In this document: in pieces, positions 1 through 7,100 of the stretch
Numbering within the stretch: position 1 is the stretch's first letter
Layout: every line of letters starts with the position of its first letter
Source of the DNA: Candidatus Poseidoniaceae archaeon
GTDB lineage: Archaea > Thermoplasmatota > Poseidoniia > Poseidoniales > Poseidoniaceae
Direction of reading: 5' to 3'
Assembly: GCA_013330285.1 (NCBI GenBank)
Contig: DUIP01000150.1
Location: forward strand, 1 to 9,387
Length of the DNA stretch: 9,387 nucleotides
Made by a program: the position numbers and the translations under genes
Notes under the pieces: model-generated
Databases searched by the model: none
Told to the model about the DNA's origin: nothing
Seen by the model: only the letters and a program-made list of their open reading frames with translations

Positions 1-996
1 CATGAACAGCATACCGAATCGCATACCACCGTATTCAGTCCACCAACCTTCGACAAGTTCAGCCTCTGCTTCTGGCATATCGAACGGCACACGCTCGACT
101 TCAGCGATCATGGTCAGCAAGAACAGCGCAGCACCAAGCGGCATGAGGAACAAGTTCCATGCACCAGCGCTGTGTTGGAAGTGAATGCTATCAATGATGT
201 TGAATGTACCAGAAAGAATGGCCACTGAAAGCAAGGTTAGCAACAATGGAATCTCATAGGCTGTGAGTTGTGCAGCAGAGCGGATTCCGCCAATCAAGGT
301 GTACTTGTTGTTCGATGACCAACCAGCGAAGAAGACACCAATTGGTGCAATACCAAAGATTGCGATTGCATAAAGGATGGAGAGGTCTGGATTGGTGGCA
401 TAAATACCGCTTGACAGTGGAATAATTCCAAGGATCAAGAGCGTTGATGATACAATGAGGAACGGAGAAACTTCGAAAATGAGTTTGTCAGCACGACGAG
501 GCACCATGTGTTCCTTGAGCAGGAACTTCATTCCGTCTGCGACGTTTTGAAAGAACCCGGGGAAAATGGAGTATCCCATCCATGAACGGTTGTTGACACG
601 GTCAACGGTTGCGAATTTTTCATCGCGGTTTCCGAATTTTTTGTTGAGCCATCGGTTGACCGCTCCAACTGGCACACCTGCACCGAAGGGAAGCATGTTC
701 CACCATTCGCCCGCAGTCACGCCATTTTCGCCAACCCAAAGGGAACGAAGGGCCGTGGTTGCGCCGCGGCGATCATTCATTCGTGCGACGGCTTTTCGCT
801 CAATCCAGAGGATGGCGAATTGGCTGAAGAACAGCATCAGAAATACAATGTTCACCACAGCAAACGTTCCTGCTGCGAAGGCGAGTGAACCCGCGCTTTC
901 CTCGAGTGGCGTACCCTCAAGAGAGGAGACAATGAGGTCGTGAACAGGGCTGTCTTTGCCCAAAAAGATGCTTCGAAGGTCGTAGATGTCATCCAT
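1..996 (-). CDS. nuoH: NADH-quinone oxidoreductase (complex I) subunit H, 3' end outside window
   Basis: Membrane subunit that forms most of the quinone chamber of complex I and links it to the ion-pumping arm. 332 residues are visible and the reading frame is open to base 1. The start is the ATG at 996-994, placed by a strong ribosome binding site. TM1 (about residues 39-64) ends in the family's ERK (66-68). The next conserved block, GFFQNVADGMKFLLKE, starts at 147, and the signature EVERVPFDMPE (299-309) is followed by TEYGGMRFA. These match the usual KE and E-R-x-P-x-D-x-P-E blocks. Two oddities: an N-terminal tail some 20 residues longer than usual, and about 60 extra residues (79-146) where a short GPNRVGP loop normally sits. 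The protein would therefore exceed 400 residues against about 330-360 typically. It follows nuoD by 10 bases. Family assignment is secure; FpoH or Ndh1 are the same family under other names. Confidence 0.95.
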   Translation of the reverse strand, partial: MDDIYDLRSIFLGKDSPVHDLIVSSLEGTPLEESAGSLAFAAGTFAVVNIVFLMLFFSQFAILWIERKAVARMNDRRGATTALRSLWVGENGVTAGEWWNMLPFGAGVPVGAVNRWLNKKFGNRDEKFATVDRVNNRSWMGYSIFPGFFQNVADGMKFLLKEHMVPRRADKLIFEVSPFLIVSSTLLILGIIPLSSGIYATNPDLSILYAIAIFGIAPIGVFFAGWSSNNKYTLIGGIRSAAQLTAYEIPLLLTLLSVAILSGTFNIIDSIHFQHSAGAWNLFLMPLGAALFLLTMIAEVERVPFDMPEAEAELVEGWWTEYGGMRFGMLFM

Positions 997-999
997 AGC

Positions 1000-1009
1000 A
1001 ATCACCTCA
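1000..1009 (-). promoter_or_regulatory. Ribosome binding site of nuoH, fused to the nuoD stop codon
   Basis: The minus strand reads TGAGGTGATT and then four bases before the nuoH ATG. It is complementary to the archaeal 16S rRNA 3' end (GAUCACCUC). Its first three bases are the TGA stop of nuoD, so termination and reinitiation share one site, which suggests translational coupling. Confidence 0.85.
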
Positions 1010-2146
1010 ACGGTCCGTTTCTCCAATGCATGGGTCAAAGCTACCCATAATTGCAGGAATATCTGCAATCTTGTAGCCGATCATCGTCTTGGCGACGAAT
1101 GGAATGGTGATGAACATCGGTGAGCGAATTGACAGTCGGTATGGATTCTTTCCACGCCCATCGCCACCGCCTTGAATGTAGAACTGAGAGGCCCCGCGAG
1201 TGCACTCGTAGTTGCTGAATCCAGTCGCGCCTTCGGGAGCTCGTGTTGGTGCCTTGGTGATGATCATCTCATCGCCTGAAGCGTAATTGGTGTTCATTCC
1301 ACCTGGAATCTTGTTCAGTGCATCAAGAATCATGCGACAGGATTGGCGCATTTCTTCCATTCGGACACGGTACCGGTCATAGCAGTCGGCGCCCTTGACA
1401 GAAGTTGGCTTCTCAACGGCTGGTTCCCAGTCGATTTCGTCATAGACGGAGTATGGGTGAGCCCATCGAACGTCGTAATTCACGCCCGCTGCACGGACGT
1501 TTGGTCCTGAAACACCAGCGTTCACCATCTCTTCTGCATTGGCATAGCCAACACCTTGCAAACGAACGAGCCAAATGGTCGATTCGTCGAGCATCATTTC
1601 GTATTCGTCCAGTCGCTTTTCGAACAATTTGGTCTTAGCGATCACACGGTCTGCAAACCCGATTGGCATGTCTCGCTTGACACCGCCAATTCGCGGGTAG
1701 TTGTAGTGCATCCTTGAGCCGCCGAGTTCTTGGAGAAGGTCGAGGAACATTTCACGGTCTCGCATGCACCATGTCATGAGGGTAAGGTTACCGATGTCAG
1801 GGCCGAAAGCACCGAGCCACATCAAGTGAGAGGCAAGGCGTTGCAGCTCTGCTGAAATCATACGAATGTATTCAGCTCGCTCAGGAACATCTGCTTCAAG
1901 CAAATCTTCTGCGGCATAGATGTATGAATTCGCCCAAGTCATGGCGCTCACATAGCACAACCTGTCACAGTAAGGCGTCACTTGTGTAAAGTCTCGTGAT
2001 TCACAGATTTTTTCGACACCACGGTGGATGTATCCAAGTTCTGCTTCTGTATCGACGACGGTTTCGCCATCGACCTTGACACGGAGCGTCCACAAGCCGT
2101 GCGTCATTGGGTGCTGAGGCCCCATTGTAATCCACATTTGTGCCAT
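1007..2146 (-). CDS. nuoD: NADH-quinone oxidoreductase (complex I) subunit D, 49 kDa type
   Basis: Peripheral-arm subunit that, with NuoB, builds the quinone-reduction site. At 379 residues it is close to the family's usual 380-410 and is a stand-alone D, not a C-D fusion. GPQHPMTHG (9-17) starts the conserved fold. By alignment to Thermus Nqo4 from memory, His16 corresponds to quinone-binding His38, Tyr65 to Tyr87 and Asp117 to Asp139, with constant spacing, so the catalytic pocket looks intact. Other family blocks are GYIHRGVEK (38-46), ELQRLASHL (100-108), the RIGGVKRD block and the C-terminal SFDPCIGETDR. The start at 2146 is chosen because family members reach GPQHP within a few residues of this point and a ribosome binding site lies just upstream. 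It sits 9 bases after nuoC and 10 before nuoH. Gene order suggests a complex without a local NADH module, so the electron donor is not shown by this window. Confidence 0.97.
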   Translation of the reverse strand: MAQMWITMGPQHPMTHGLWTLRVKVDGETVVDTEAELGYIHRGVEKICESRDFTQVTPYCDRLCYVSAMTWANSYIYAAEDLLEADVPERAEYIRMISAELQRLASHLMWLGAFGPDIGNLTLMTWCMRDREMFLDLLQELGGSRMHYNYPRIGGVKRDMPIGFADRVIAKTKLFEKRLDEYEMMLDESTIWLVRLQGVGYANAEEMVNAGVSGPNVRAAGVNYDVRWAHPYSVYDEIDWEPAVEKPTSVKGADCYDRYRVRMEEMRQSCRMILDALNKIPGGMNTNYASGDEMIITKAPTRAPEGATGFSNYECTRGASQFYIQGGGDGRGKNPYRLSIRSPMFITIPFVAKTMIGYKIADIPAIMGSFDPCIGETDR

Positions 2147-2150
2147 GATG

Positions 2151-2159
2151 CTCCCTCAC
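2151..2159 (-). promoter_or_regulatory. Ribosome binding site of nuoD, overlapping the nuoC stop codon
   Basis: The minus strand reads GTGAGGGAG, then four bases, then the nuoD ATG. The TGA inside it is the nuoC stop. This is the same arrangement as at the nuoA/nuoB and nuoD/nuoH junctions. Confidence 0.75.
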
Positions 2160-2809
2160 TTAACACGGCCCTCGTCCGCTGGTTTACGCATGAAGCCTTG
2201 AGCGTCATCGTACATTTCGTTGTGATCGTGATAGCGAAGTTTGTGTTGCTTTTGTAGAGGATGGAATCCTTCCGGGCTGTCGTGAGGATTCAGAACACGG
2301 TGCATGTTTTCGTGGCCTTCAAAGCGAATGCCAACCAAATCCCATGTTTCCTTTTCATTCCAGTCTGCACCGCCCCAAATCGATTGAATCGATGGAACGG
2401 TTGGCGTATCTCCTTGTGCCAACGGCATGAAGACTTCAAACTCCATTGGGATGTCCATGCCTTTCAATTCCTCAGCAACGATGACGTTGTGCGTGTTTGG
2501 TGTTTGGTTTTGAATCGGTTGGCGAAGGAAGTGATAGGCCACTTCCCAGCCACGTTCATCAGGACCGTCGGGGAAGTGCGTTCCTGTAACCATCGAACAG
2601 TAGTTGACGCCGAGGTCGTGGCGCATCCACTTTGCAAGTGCAATCCAGTGTTGAGGTGGGCAAGTCATTCGAACGAAGGCGTATTTCTTGGCGTTGCTGT
2701 GGTGCTCAACAGAGGCGGTAATGCCGGTGCCTTCGAAGCGTGCGTTAATGGCTTCCAAACATGCTGCTGCTGCCGATGCGTTCTGCTCTTGGGTGATGCT
2801 TGTACCCAT
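2156..2809 (-). CDS. nuoC: NADH-quinone oxidoreductase (complex I) subunit C, 30 kDa type
   Basis: Structural subunit of the peripheral arm that packs on NuoD and helps shape the quinone-reducing module; it carries no cofactor. At 217 residues it is near the family norm (Thermus Nqo5 is about 207). The 30 kDa-subunit signature is in the C-terminal half: NEKETWDLVGIRFEGHENM followed by HRVLNPHD, matching the expected E-x-x-D-x-x-G-I-x-F-x-G-H pattern. The stretch after this, GFHPLQKQHKLRYHD, is the usual tail that reaches towards NuoD. The first 25 or so residues are Ala-rich and poorly conserved, as is common. The ATG at 2809 lies 2 bases after the nuoB stop with a GGGGAGGA site in front, so translation is probably coupled to nuoB. 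Confidence 0.95.
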   Translation of the reverse strand: MGTSITQEQNASAAAACLEAINARFEGTGITASVEHHSNAKKYAFVRMTCPPQHWIALAKWMRHDLGVNYCSMVTGTHFPDGPDERGWEVAYHFLRQPIQNQTPNTHNVIVAEELKGMDIPMEFEVFMPLAQGDTPTVPSIQSIWGGADWNEKETWDLVGIRFEGHENMHRVLNPHDSPEGFHPLQKQHKLRYHDHNEMYDDAQGFMRKPADEGRVK

Positions 2810-2811
2810 GT

Positions 2812-3405
2812 TCAGTCCTCCCCGACAATCACTGGCTTCTCGCTCATTCGCTCAGCGCTTGGTGCTCCACCAATACGGATGATTTTCTCACGCAGCAACC
2901 CAAATCCATCGATGAGTGCTTCTGGACGAGGTGGGCATCCTGGGATGTAAACATCGACTGGAATGACGGTGTCGACACCTTCGAGGATGTTGTAGGATTG
3001 GAAATATGGCCCACCGGAGATAGCGCATTCACCCATGGCGATGCAGTACTTTGGCTCAGGCATTTGCTCCCACAATCGAACGACTTTGTCTGCGAATTTC
3101 TTGGTGATAGGGCCGTTGATCAACAGCACATCGGATTGGCGAGGCGAAGAACGGAACAAAACACCGAAGCGGTCCCCGTCGAAACGAGGCGTAGCTGCTG
3201 CCGCCATCTCGATGGCGCAACACTTGATCCCCAAGTGAAGGGTGAACAAGGACTTGCGGCCGGCCCAATTGAAGTAGCGGCCGGCAAGAACGCTGAGGAA
3301 CTTCTTGATGCGGGTGGCCTTCAATGCTTCATCGGTGACGCCACCGACCATTTCGACCAGCGCTCGGCTGTTGAATGCTGCAAAATTTTCTCCTGCTTCT
3401 GCCAT
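2812..3405 (-). CDS. nuoB: NADH-quinone oxidoreductase (complex I) subunit B, cluster N2 subunit
   Basis: Carries the terminal [4Fe-4S] cluster N2, which hands electrons to quinone at the interface with NuoD. All four expected ligands are present: the tandem Cys62-Cys63 in IKCCAIEM, Cys127 in MGECAISGG and Cys157 in IPGCPPRPEAL. The family blocks RFGVLFRSSPRQSDVLL and PVDVYIPGCPP are also intact. The chosen start is the ATG at 3405, giving 197 residues, because TGAGGTGG lies 5 bases upstream. A longer frame begins at an ATG at 3450, but it lacks a clear binding site and would overlap nuoA by 35 bases. The N-terminal 30 residues are variable in the family. The gene starts 10 bases after nuoA and ends 2 bases before nuoC. 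Confidence 0.97.
   Translation of the reverse strand: MAEAGENFAAFNSRALVEMVGGVTDEALKATRIKKFLSVLAGRYFNWAGRKSLFTLHLGIKCCAIEMAAAATPRFDGDRFGVLFRSSPRQSDVLLINGPITKKFADKVVRLWEQMPEPKYCIAMGECAISGGPYFQSYNILEGVDTVIPVDVYIPGCPPRPEALIDGFGLLREKIIRIGGAPSAERMSEKPVIVGED
2816..2823 (-). promoter_or_regulatory. Ribosome binding site of nuoC, inside the last codons of nuoB
   Basis: The minus strand reads GGGGAGGA, six bases before the nuoC ATG. It lies in the final Gly-Glu-Asp codons of nuoB, whose stop is only two bases from the nuoC start. This suggests coupled translation. Confidence 0.8.
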
Positions 3406-3410
3406 ACTAT

Positions 3411-3418
3411 CCACCTCA
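3411..3418 (-). promoter_or_regulatory. Ribosome binding site of nuoB, fused to the nuoA stop codon
   Basis: The minus strand reads TGAGGTGG followed by five bases and the ATG at 3405. It decides the nuoB start against the longer frame from 3450. The leading TGA is the nuoA stop. Confidence 0.85.
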
Positions 3419-3889
3419 AATGTAAATGCGACCTCGCTTACGGAACACATACCAGACGCCTAATGACATCGTGGCAAAGAAAACACAGAGGATGGCGAGT
3501 GCGTTGATCGCTTCGTCGACCGCTCCCGGTGCTGCATCGGCTGTGGTCGCATCTGAAGCCACCATACCGCCGAGAACCAGGAACATGAAAGCAACATCAA
3601 ACACGAGGAAGATGATGGCATACCAGTAGTACTGGAAGTGGAATTGGATCATCGCATCGCCAACAGGCTCGCTACCGCACTCAAAGGTCGTCAAACGACG
3701 TGGATAGAGGCTGTGGTCGCGCTCATAGCCTTCCAAGAGGTAAGAGCGGGTGATGTGAGGGCGAGCAGGGTCGACTCGAGGCCGAACAACCCATGTGATG
3801 ACGAAATTTGTCAGCGGCATGATGATGCCGAGCACGGTCAAAAATCCAATGGAGAGGTAAGCGCTCGGTACTGATTCAAGTCCGGACAT
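3416..3889 (-). CDS. nuoA: NADH-quinone oxidoreductase (complex I) subunit A
   Basis: Small three-helix membrane subunit at the junction of the two arms of complex I, next to NuoH and the quinone tunnel. At 157 residues it is slightly longer than common forms (119 in Thermus, 147 in E. coli). TM1 spans about residues 9-35. The long loop holds the hallmark FECGSEP (69-75), whose Cys71 lies near the quinone channel in known structures. TM2 spans about 86-108 and TM3 starts after residue 120. The TM2 motif normally reads FDVE; here it is FDVA, so the conserved acidic residue is Ala100 while Asp98 is kept. The start at 3889 is preferred to the ATG at 3946 because AGGGTGA lies four bases upstream and the extra 19 residues look non-coding. 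It is the first recognised gene of the nuo operon here. Confidence 0.93.
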   Translation of the reverse strand: MSGLESVPSAYLSIGFLTVLGIIMPLTNFVITWVVRPRVDPARPHITRSYLLEGYERDHSLYPRRLTTFECGSEPVGDAMIQFHFQYYWYAIIFLVFDVAFMFLVLGGMVASDATTADAAPGAVDEAINALAILCVFFATMSLGVWYVFRKRGRIYI

Positions 3890-4059
3890 ATGTTCACCCT
3901 GTTGCAAAGCATACGCTCCGCAATTTCTTCGACTTGAGGGACCCACATAAGCGTTCCCAAATTCGACTCGTGAAGGGCGGCTTTCATCATGGCAAAGAAC
4001 AAGGCCACTGCGAGGAAGTAATAGGGAACAAACAAACTCATTTTTTCAAAGCCGCTCAC
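3838..4059 (-). CDS. Possible small membrane protein overlapping the nuoA start
   Basis: I do not recognise a family. From the GTG at 4059 the frame encodes 73 residues; an ATG at 4041 would give 67. Residues from about 8 form a hydrophobic segment (SLFVPYYFLAVALFFAMMKA), then a short soluble tail with an acidic patch (VEEIAERM). The last 52 bases overlap nuoA in another frame, and the nuoA ribosome binding site lies inside it. No good ribosome binding site precedes either start, but a weak TATA-like element sits about 30 bases before the ATG, which would fit a nearly leaderless message. Codon choice in the first 45 codons resembles the neighbouring genes. It could be a genuine small operon leader or complex I accessory peptide, or a chance frame. 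Confidence 0.4.
   Translation of the reverse strand: MSGFEKMSLFVPYYFLAVALFFAMMKAALHESNLGTLMWVPQVEEIAERMLCNRVNICPDLNQYRALTSPLDF
3894..3900 (-). promoter_or_regulatory. Ribosome binding site of nuoA
   Basis: The minus strand reads AGGGTGA, then four bases, then the ATG at 3889. It supports this start over the in-frame ATG 57 bases upstream. Confidence 0.65.
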
Positions 4060-4065
4060 ACGCCG

Positions 4066-4080
4066 AATCTAGTATCCAAT
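4066..4080 (-). promoter_or_regulatory. Weak TATA-like element ahead of the nuo cluster
   Basis: The 65-base gap 4060-4124 is the only non-coding stretch between the surface-protein gene and the nuo cluster, so an operon promoter would be expected about here. The minus strand contains ATTGGATACTAGATT, an AT-richer patch in a GC-rich context. Its centre lies about 30 bases before the ATG at 4041, near the archaeal TATA distance for a short-leader transcript. The match to a consensus TATA box is poor and no BRE is obvious. No strong oligo-T terminator follows the upstream gene in this gap. Confidence 0.25.
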
Positions 4081-4124
4081 CTCAAGGAATCCTGGCGCGA
4101 GGGAGTGGCGGCAATCAAGAACGC

Positions 4125-7100
4125 TCAATTTCGAGTAAAGAACAGGGTCCATGATGCATTAAGTGAATCTTCGAAGGCCTTCCAAGGCACGAATACAGTC
4201 CACATATACACCGCTGCCGGGGCCAGCGTCTTGATGAATTCAAGTCCACCGAGATCAGGGAAGAAGGACATGATCAGCGTTGTTCCACCAGCTGCAACCA
4301 TACCAATCAGCGACCACATCAAAATAAAACCAAAGGAAAGTTTGGTGGCATGGCCAGTTTGGGCTTCGAGTTGTTTCGTACTGCGCAAGAATCCGAACAC
4401 TCGAGCAATCATCCAAAACGGCAATGCAATGGCAAAGAGAAGGAAAAGGAGGTTCCAAAGTTTGAAACCGCCCTTACCAATATTTGCATAGCGCTTCATC
4501 TCGTTGGAGTACTGGTGATGAAGGTAGAGTCCGTAAATTCCAAACGTCACCATGGACAAAGCAAACTGAGTCGTTGGATTCCTAAATGGGACCGGGTTGC
4601 GCACCTTCATTGTCGCCAATGTAATGTCTTCATGGCCACTGTCAATCAGATACTGAACGTGATCTTGCTTCCGGCTACGACGGCTTACCTCCATTGAATG
4701 TTGCACTGAAGGCATGCCGACACGATAGAAGAGCAAAAGCACCGGTATGACGAGGACGATAAAGAAGCCCGACTGAATCTGTTGAGAGGACAAACCAAGT
4801 CCGAGGAAGCCTTTGGATGGCTGACCTAGGATTTCAAATTCGATGTTTTCACGGTCGACAACACCAGTCTCTGTGGGTTCAACAGAAATTGTGAACTTGA
4901 ATGTGTCTTCTAATTCTGCTGAAAATGGTGGACGCACGAGCACTTCGATCATGAGGGTCTCGCCAACCTCTATTTCGCAGGTGAAATCAGGGCCAGTTGT
5001 CTCGCAATCTCCTGTTTCACTGTCCAAACCTACACTCCATCCGCGGAAGCTTTCCGATGCAAAGATAATGACTTCTGTACGCGTGTTTCCAGTGTTGGTC
5101 AGATTGAGCGTGTATTCCAATCGATCAGGGTATGTGAGGCTCATTTCCGTTTCGACCCCTTCGGTTTCAAATTCAAGTTCATAGACAATTTGAACATCGA
5201 GCGTGATTGAAATCTGGCCTGACCGATTCGCAGCATTTGAAACGCTGGTGACGGTCAAATCAAGGACCCCTCCTTCCCCAGTGGAAGCACTTGGGTTCAC
5301 GGTCAGAATAAGTTCCATGTAGAGTTTGAAGGGACGGGCCTCATGAGATTGATTGCTGTAGACTGGCAATCCAACCATGATGGTTTCAGCACCGTTCTTG
5401 GTGGCTGATGTGACAGGATTACCATTGACATCAATCAGGAAGGATTGGTTCGCAAAGTCCCAAATTCCATACCCAGCAGGAACACTGACCGGGCCTTCAA
5501 CGGGCAAACCATAGAGCAGCAATTGCCGAGTAGCAATGCCTTGTAGCCCCGACATGTCGATGATCGCCTCGTCGTTTCCATCACCAGTATTTTCGATCCA
5601 GAGGCCGTATGTTTGTGTTCCTGACGGGGGAAGAACTGCAGTGCCTGATCGTTGATCAATTCCACCATCAACCAATCGAACATCCATGGCAAAGTTGCGA
5701 TCTGATAGAATGGCTAGGAATTGGAATTCTCTTTGGTTATCAGGAATCCCATCGCCGTCTTCGTCTGCTGTGTTGGAATCTCCTTTGTTGGTCACACGTG
5801 TGGTGATTCGAGTGTATGCGAGTTCCTCTTCGCCATCAACGCTCACAACAAGGAACACCTCGGCGCTGGTACGTGGTTCAACTTCAATTTCAATGAATTG
5901 CACGCCATTGGCATCTTCAAAGTGAACGCCCCATGCCGGCGTAGCAGTTTGCTGCATGACTGAACATCGGAAACTGTCCTTGACGTTTCCAAGGTTTTCA
6001 ATTGTGATTGGGAATCTAACTTCGCTTCCTGAACGACCGGTCTGGTCGGTTGCTGGAGCTGTCGCTTCCATCGCATGGACTGCCTTCACCTTTACACGAA
6101 GGACCACTTCATCGTATGCAGCGCCACCTGTCGAAGGGAGCACTGAGAAGGTCAAGTCAACTTCCTCTGTAGCAAGGGCATTGATTGGAACATCGACGGT
6201 CACGACAACGTCGCTGCTCTTTTCCGAGCCATGTTTTGAACCAACGCTGACGGTGGTGGCATCAAGTCGAACGGTCCACCCAGTCGGCGCACTTGACGTT
6301 GAAACACGAAGATTGTCAGGGCCATTTCCTTCATTGGTCACCGTGATTGTCGCCGAACCGTTGCTTCCTGGTTCAATGTTCGGCAGCAGGGATTGTGACA
6401 AGGAGATGCTGGCGCCATAGGATTGGCCAACTTTGACTCGGAGTTCTTCACTGCATTTGACTACCGATCCGTCTTTACCAAGGATATTGATCACGGTTTC
6501 TGAACCTGCAGTCACTGAATCATCAGGTGAGACTTTGAGATCGAATGTGCGGGTACCTTCGCCCCCATCGTAGGGCAGAAGTCCAGACGAAGCACCGTCA
6601 AAACTCACCCATGTTGCGCGACTTGGTGGTGAGGAAGACTTTGACATGCTGACCGACCAATCGCTGTTTCCAGTGTTGGTCAGGGTTGCGGTGAGGGTGC
6701 CTTCTGCACCAGGGTTGACGGTGATGGTCGTCTTTGACAAGACCATGTCGCATTCATGCAGTTCGGGAACGGTGAGGCTGAATTCTTCAGAATCTGTGGC
6801 GTTTTGGGTGGGATCGTTGGTGACAACACCCGTCACTTCCCAGCAGTACTTGTCAGCGGCTTGGCCGTCTGGAACTTCAACCGATACAACGACTGTCACT
6901 GATTCATTTTGGTCAAGATTGACTGAATCTTCATCCAGTTCAACCGTTAAATCGTCAGCGTTTTGACATCCAGAACCATCTGTCTCTTCGACCGAAAGAG
7001 CAACGGTTTCGTTGCTTTGACCGGTGTTTTCCACTTCGACATCGTACTCAACAATCGAAGCACCACTCCAAGTCTTTGAGGTGGTTGGCATGCTCACTTC

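Noticed and set aside
566..943. 125-codon plus-strand frame opposite nuoH
   Set aside because: The minus strand here encodes conserved NuoH on both sides of its insertion in one continuous frame, so this is a shadow frame.
2261..2950. 229-codon open frame on the plus strand
   Set aside because: It is antisense to nuoC and the end of nuoB, which are both well conserved; the translation has no recognisable domain, and no ribosome binding site supports it.
3406..3450. Longer nuoB start at 3450
   Set aside because: It would overlap nuoA by 35 bases, whereas a strong ribosome binding site stands right before the ATG at 3405.
2800..3507. 235-codon open frame on the plus strand
   Set aside because: It lies antisense across nuoB and part of nuoA, with Cys/Trp/His-rich composition typical of a shadow frame.
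3934..4491. 185-codon open frame on the plus strand crossing the gap before the nuo cluster
   Set aside because: Most of it is antisense to the membrane domain of the 1160-residue protein; it has a low-complexity Lys/Arg/Pro composition and no start signal.
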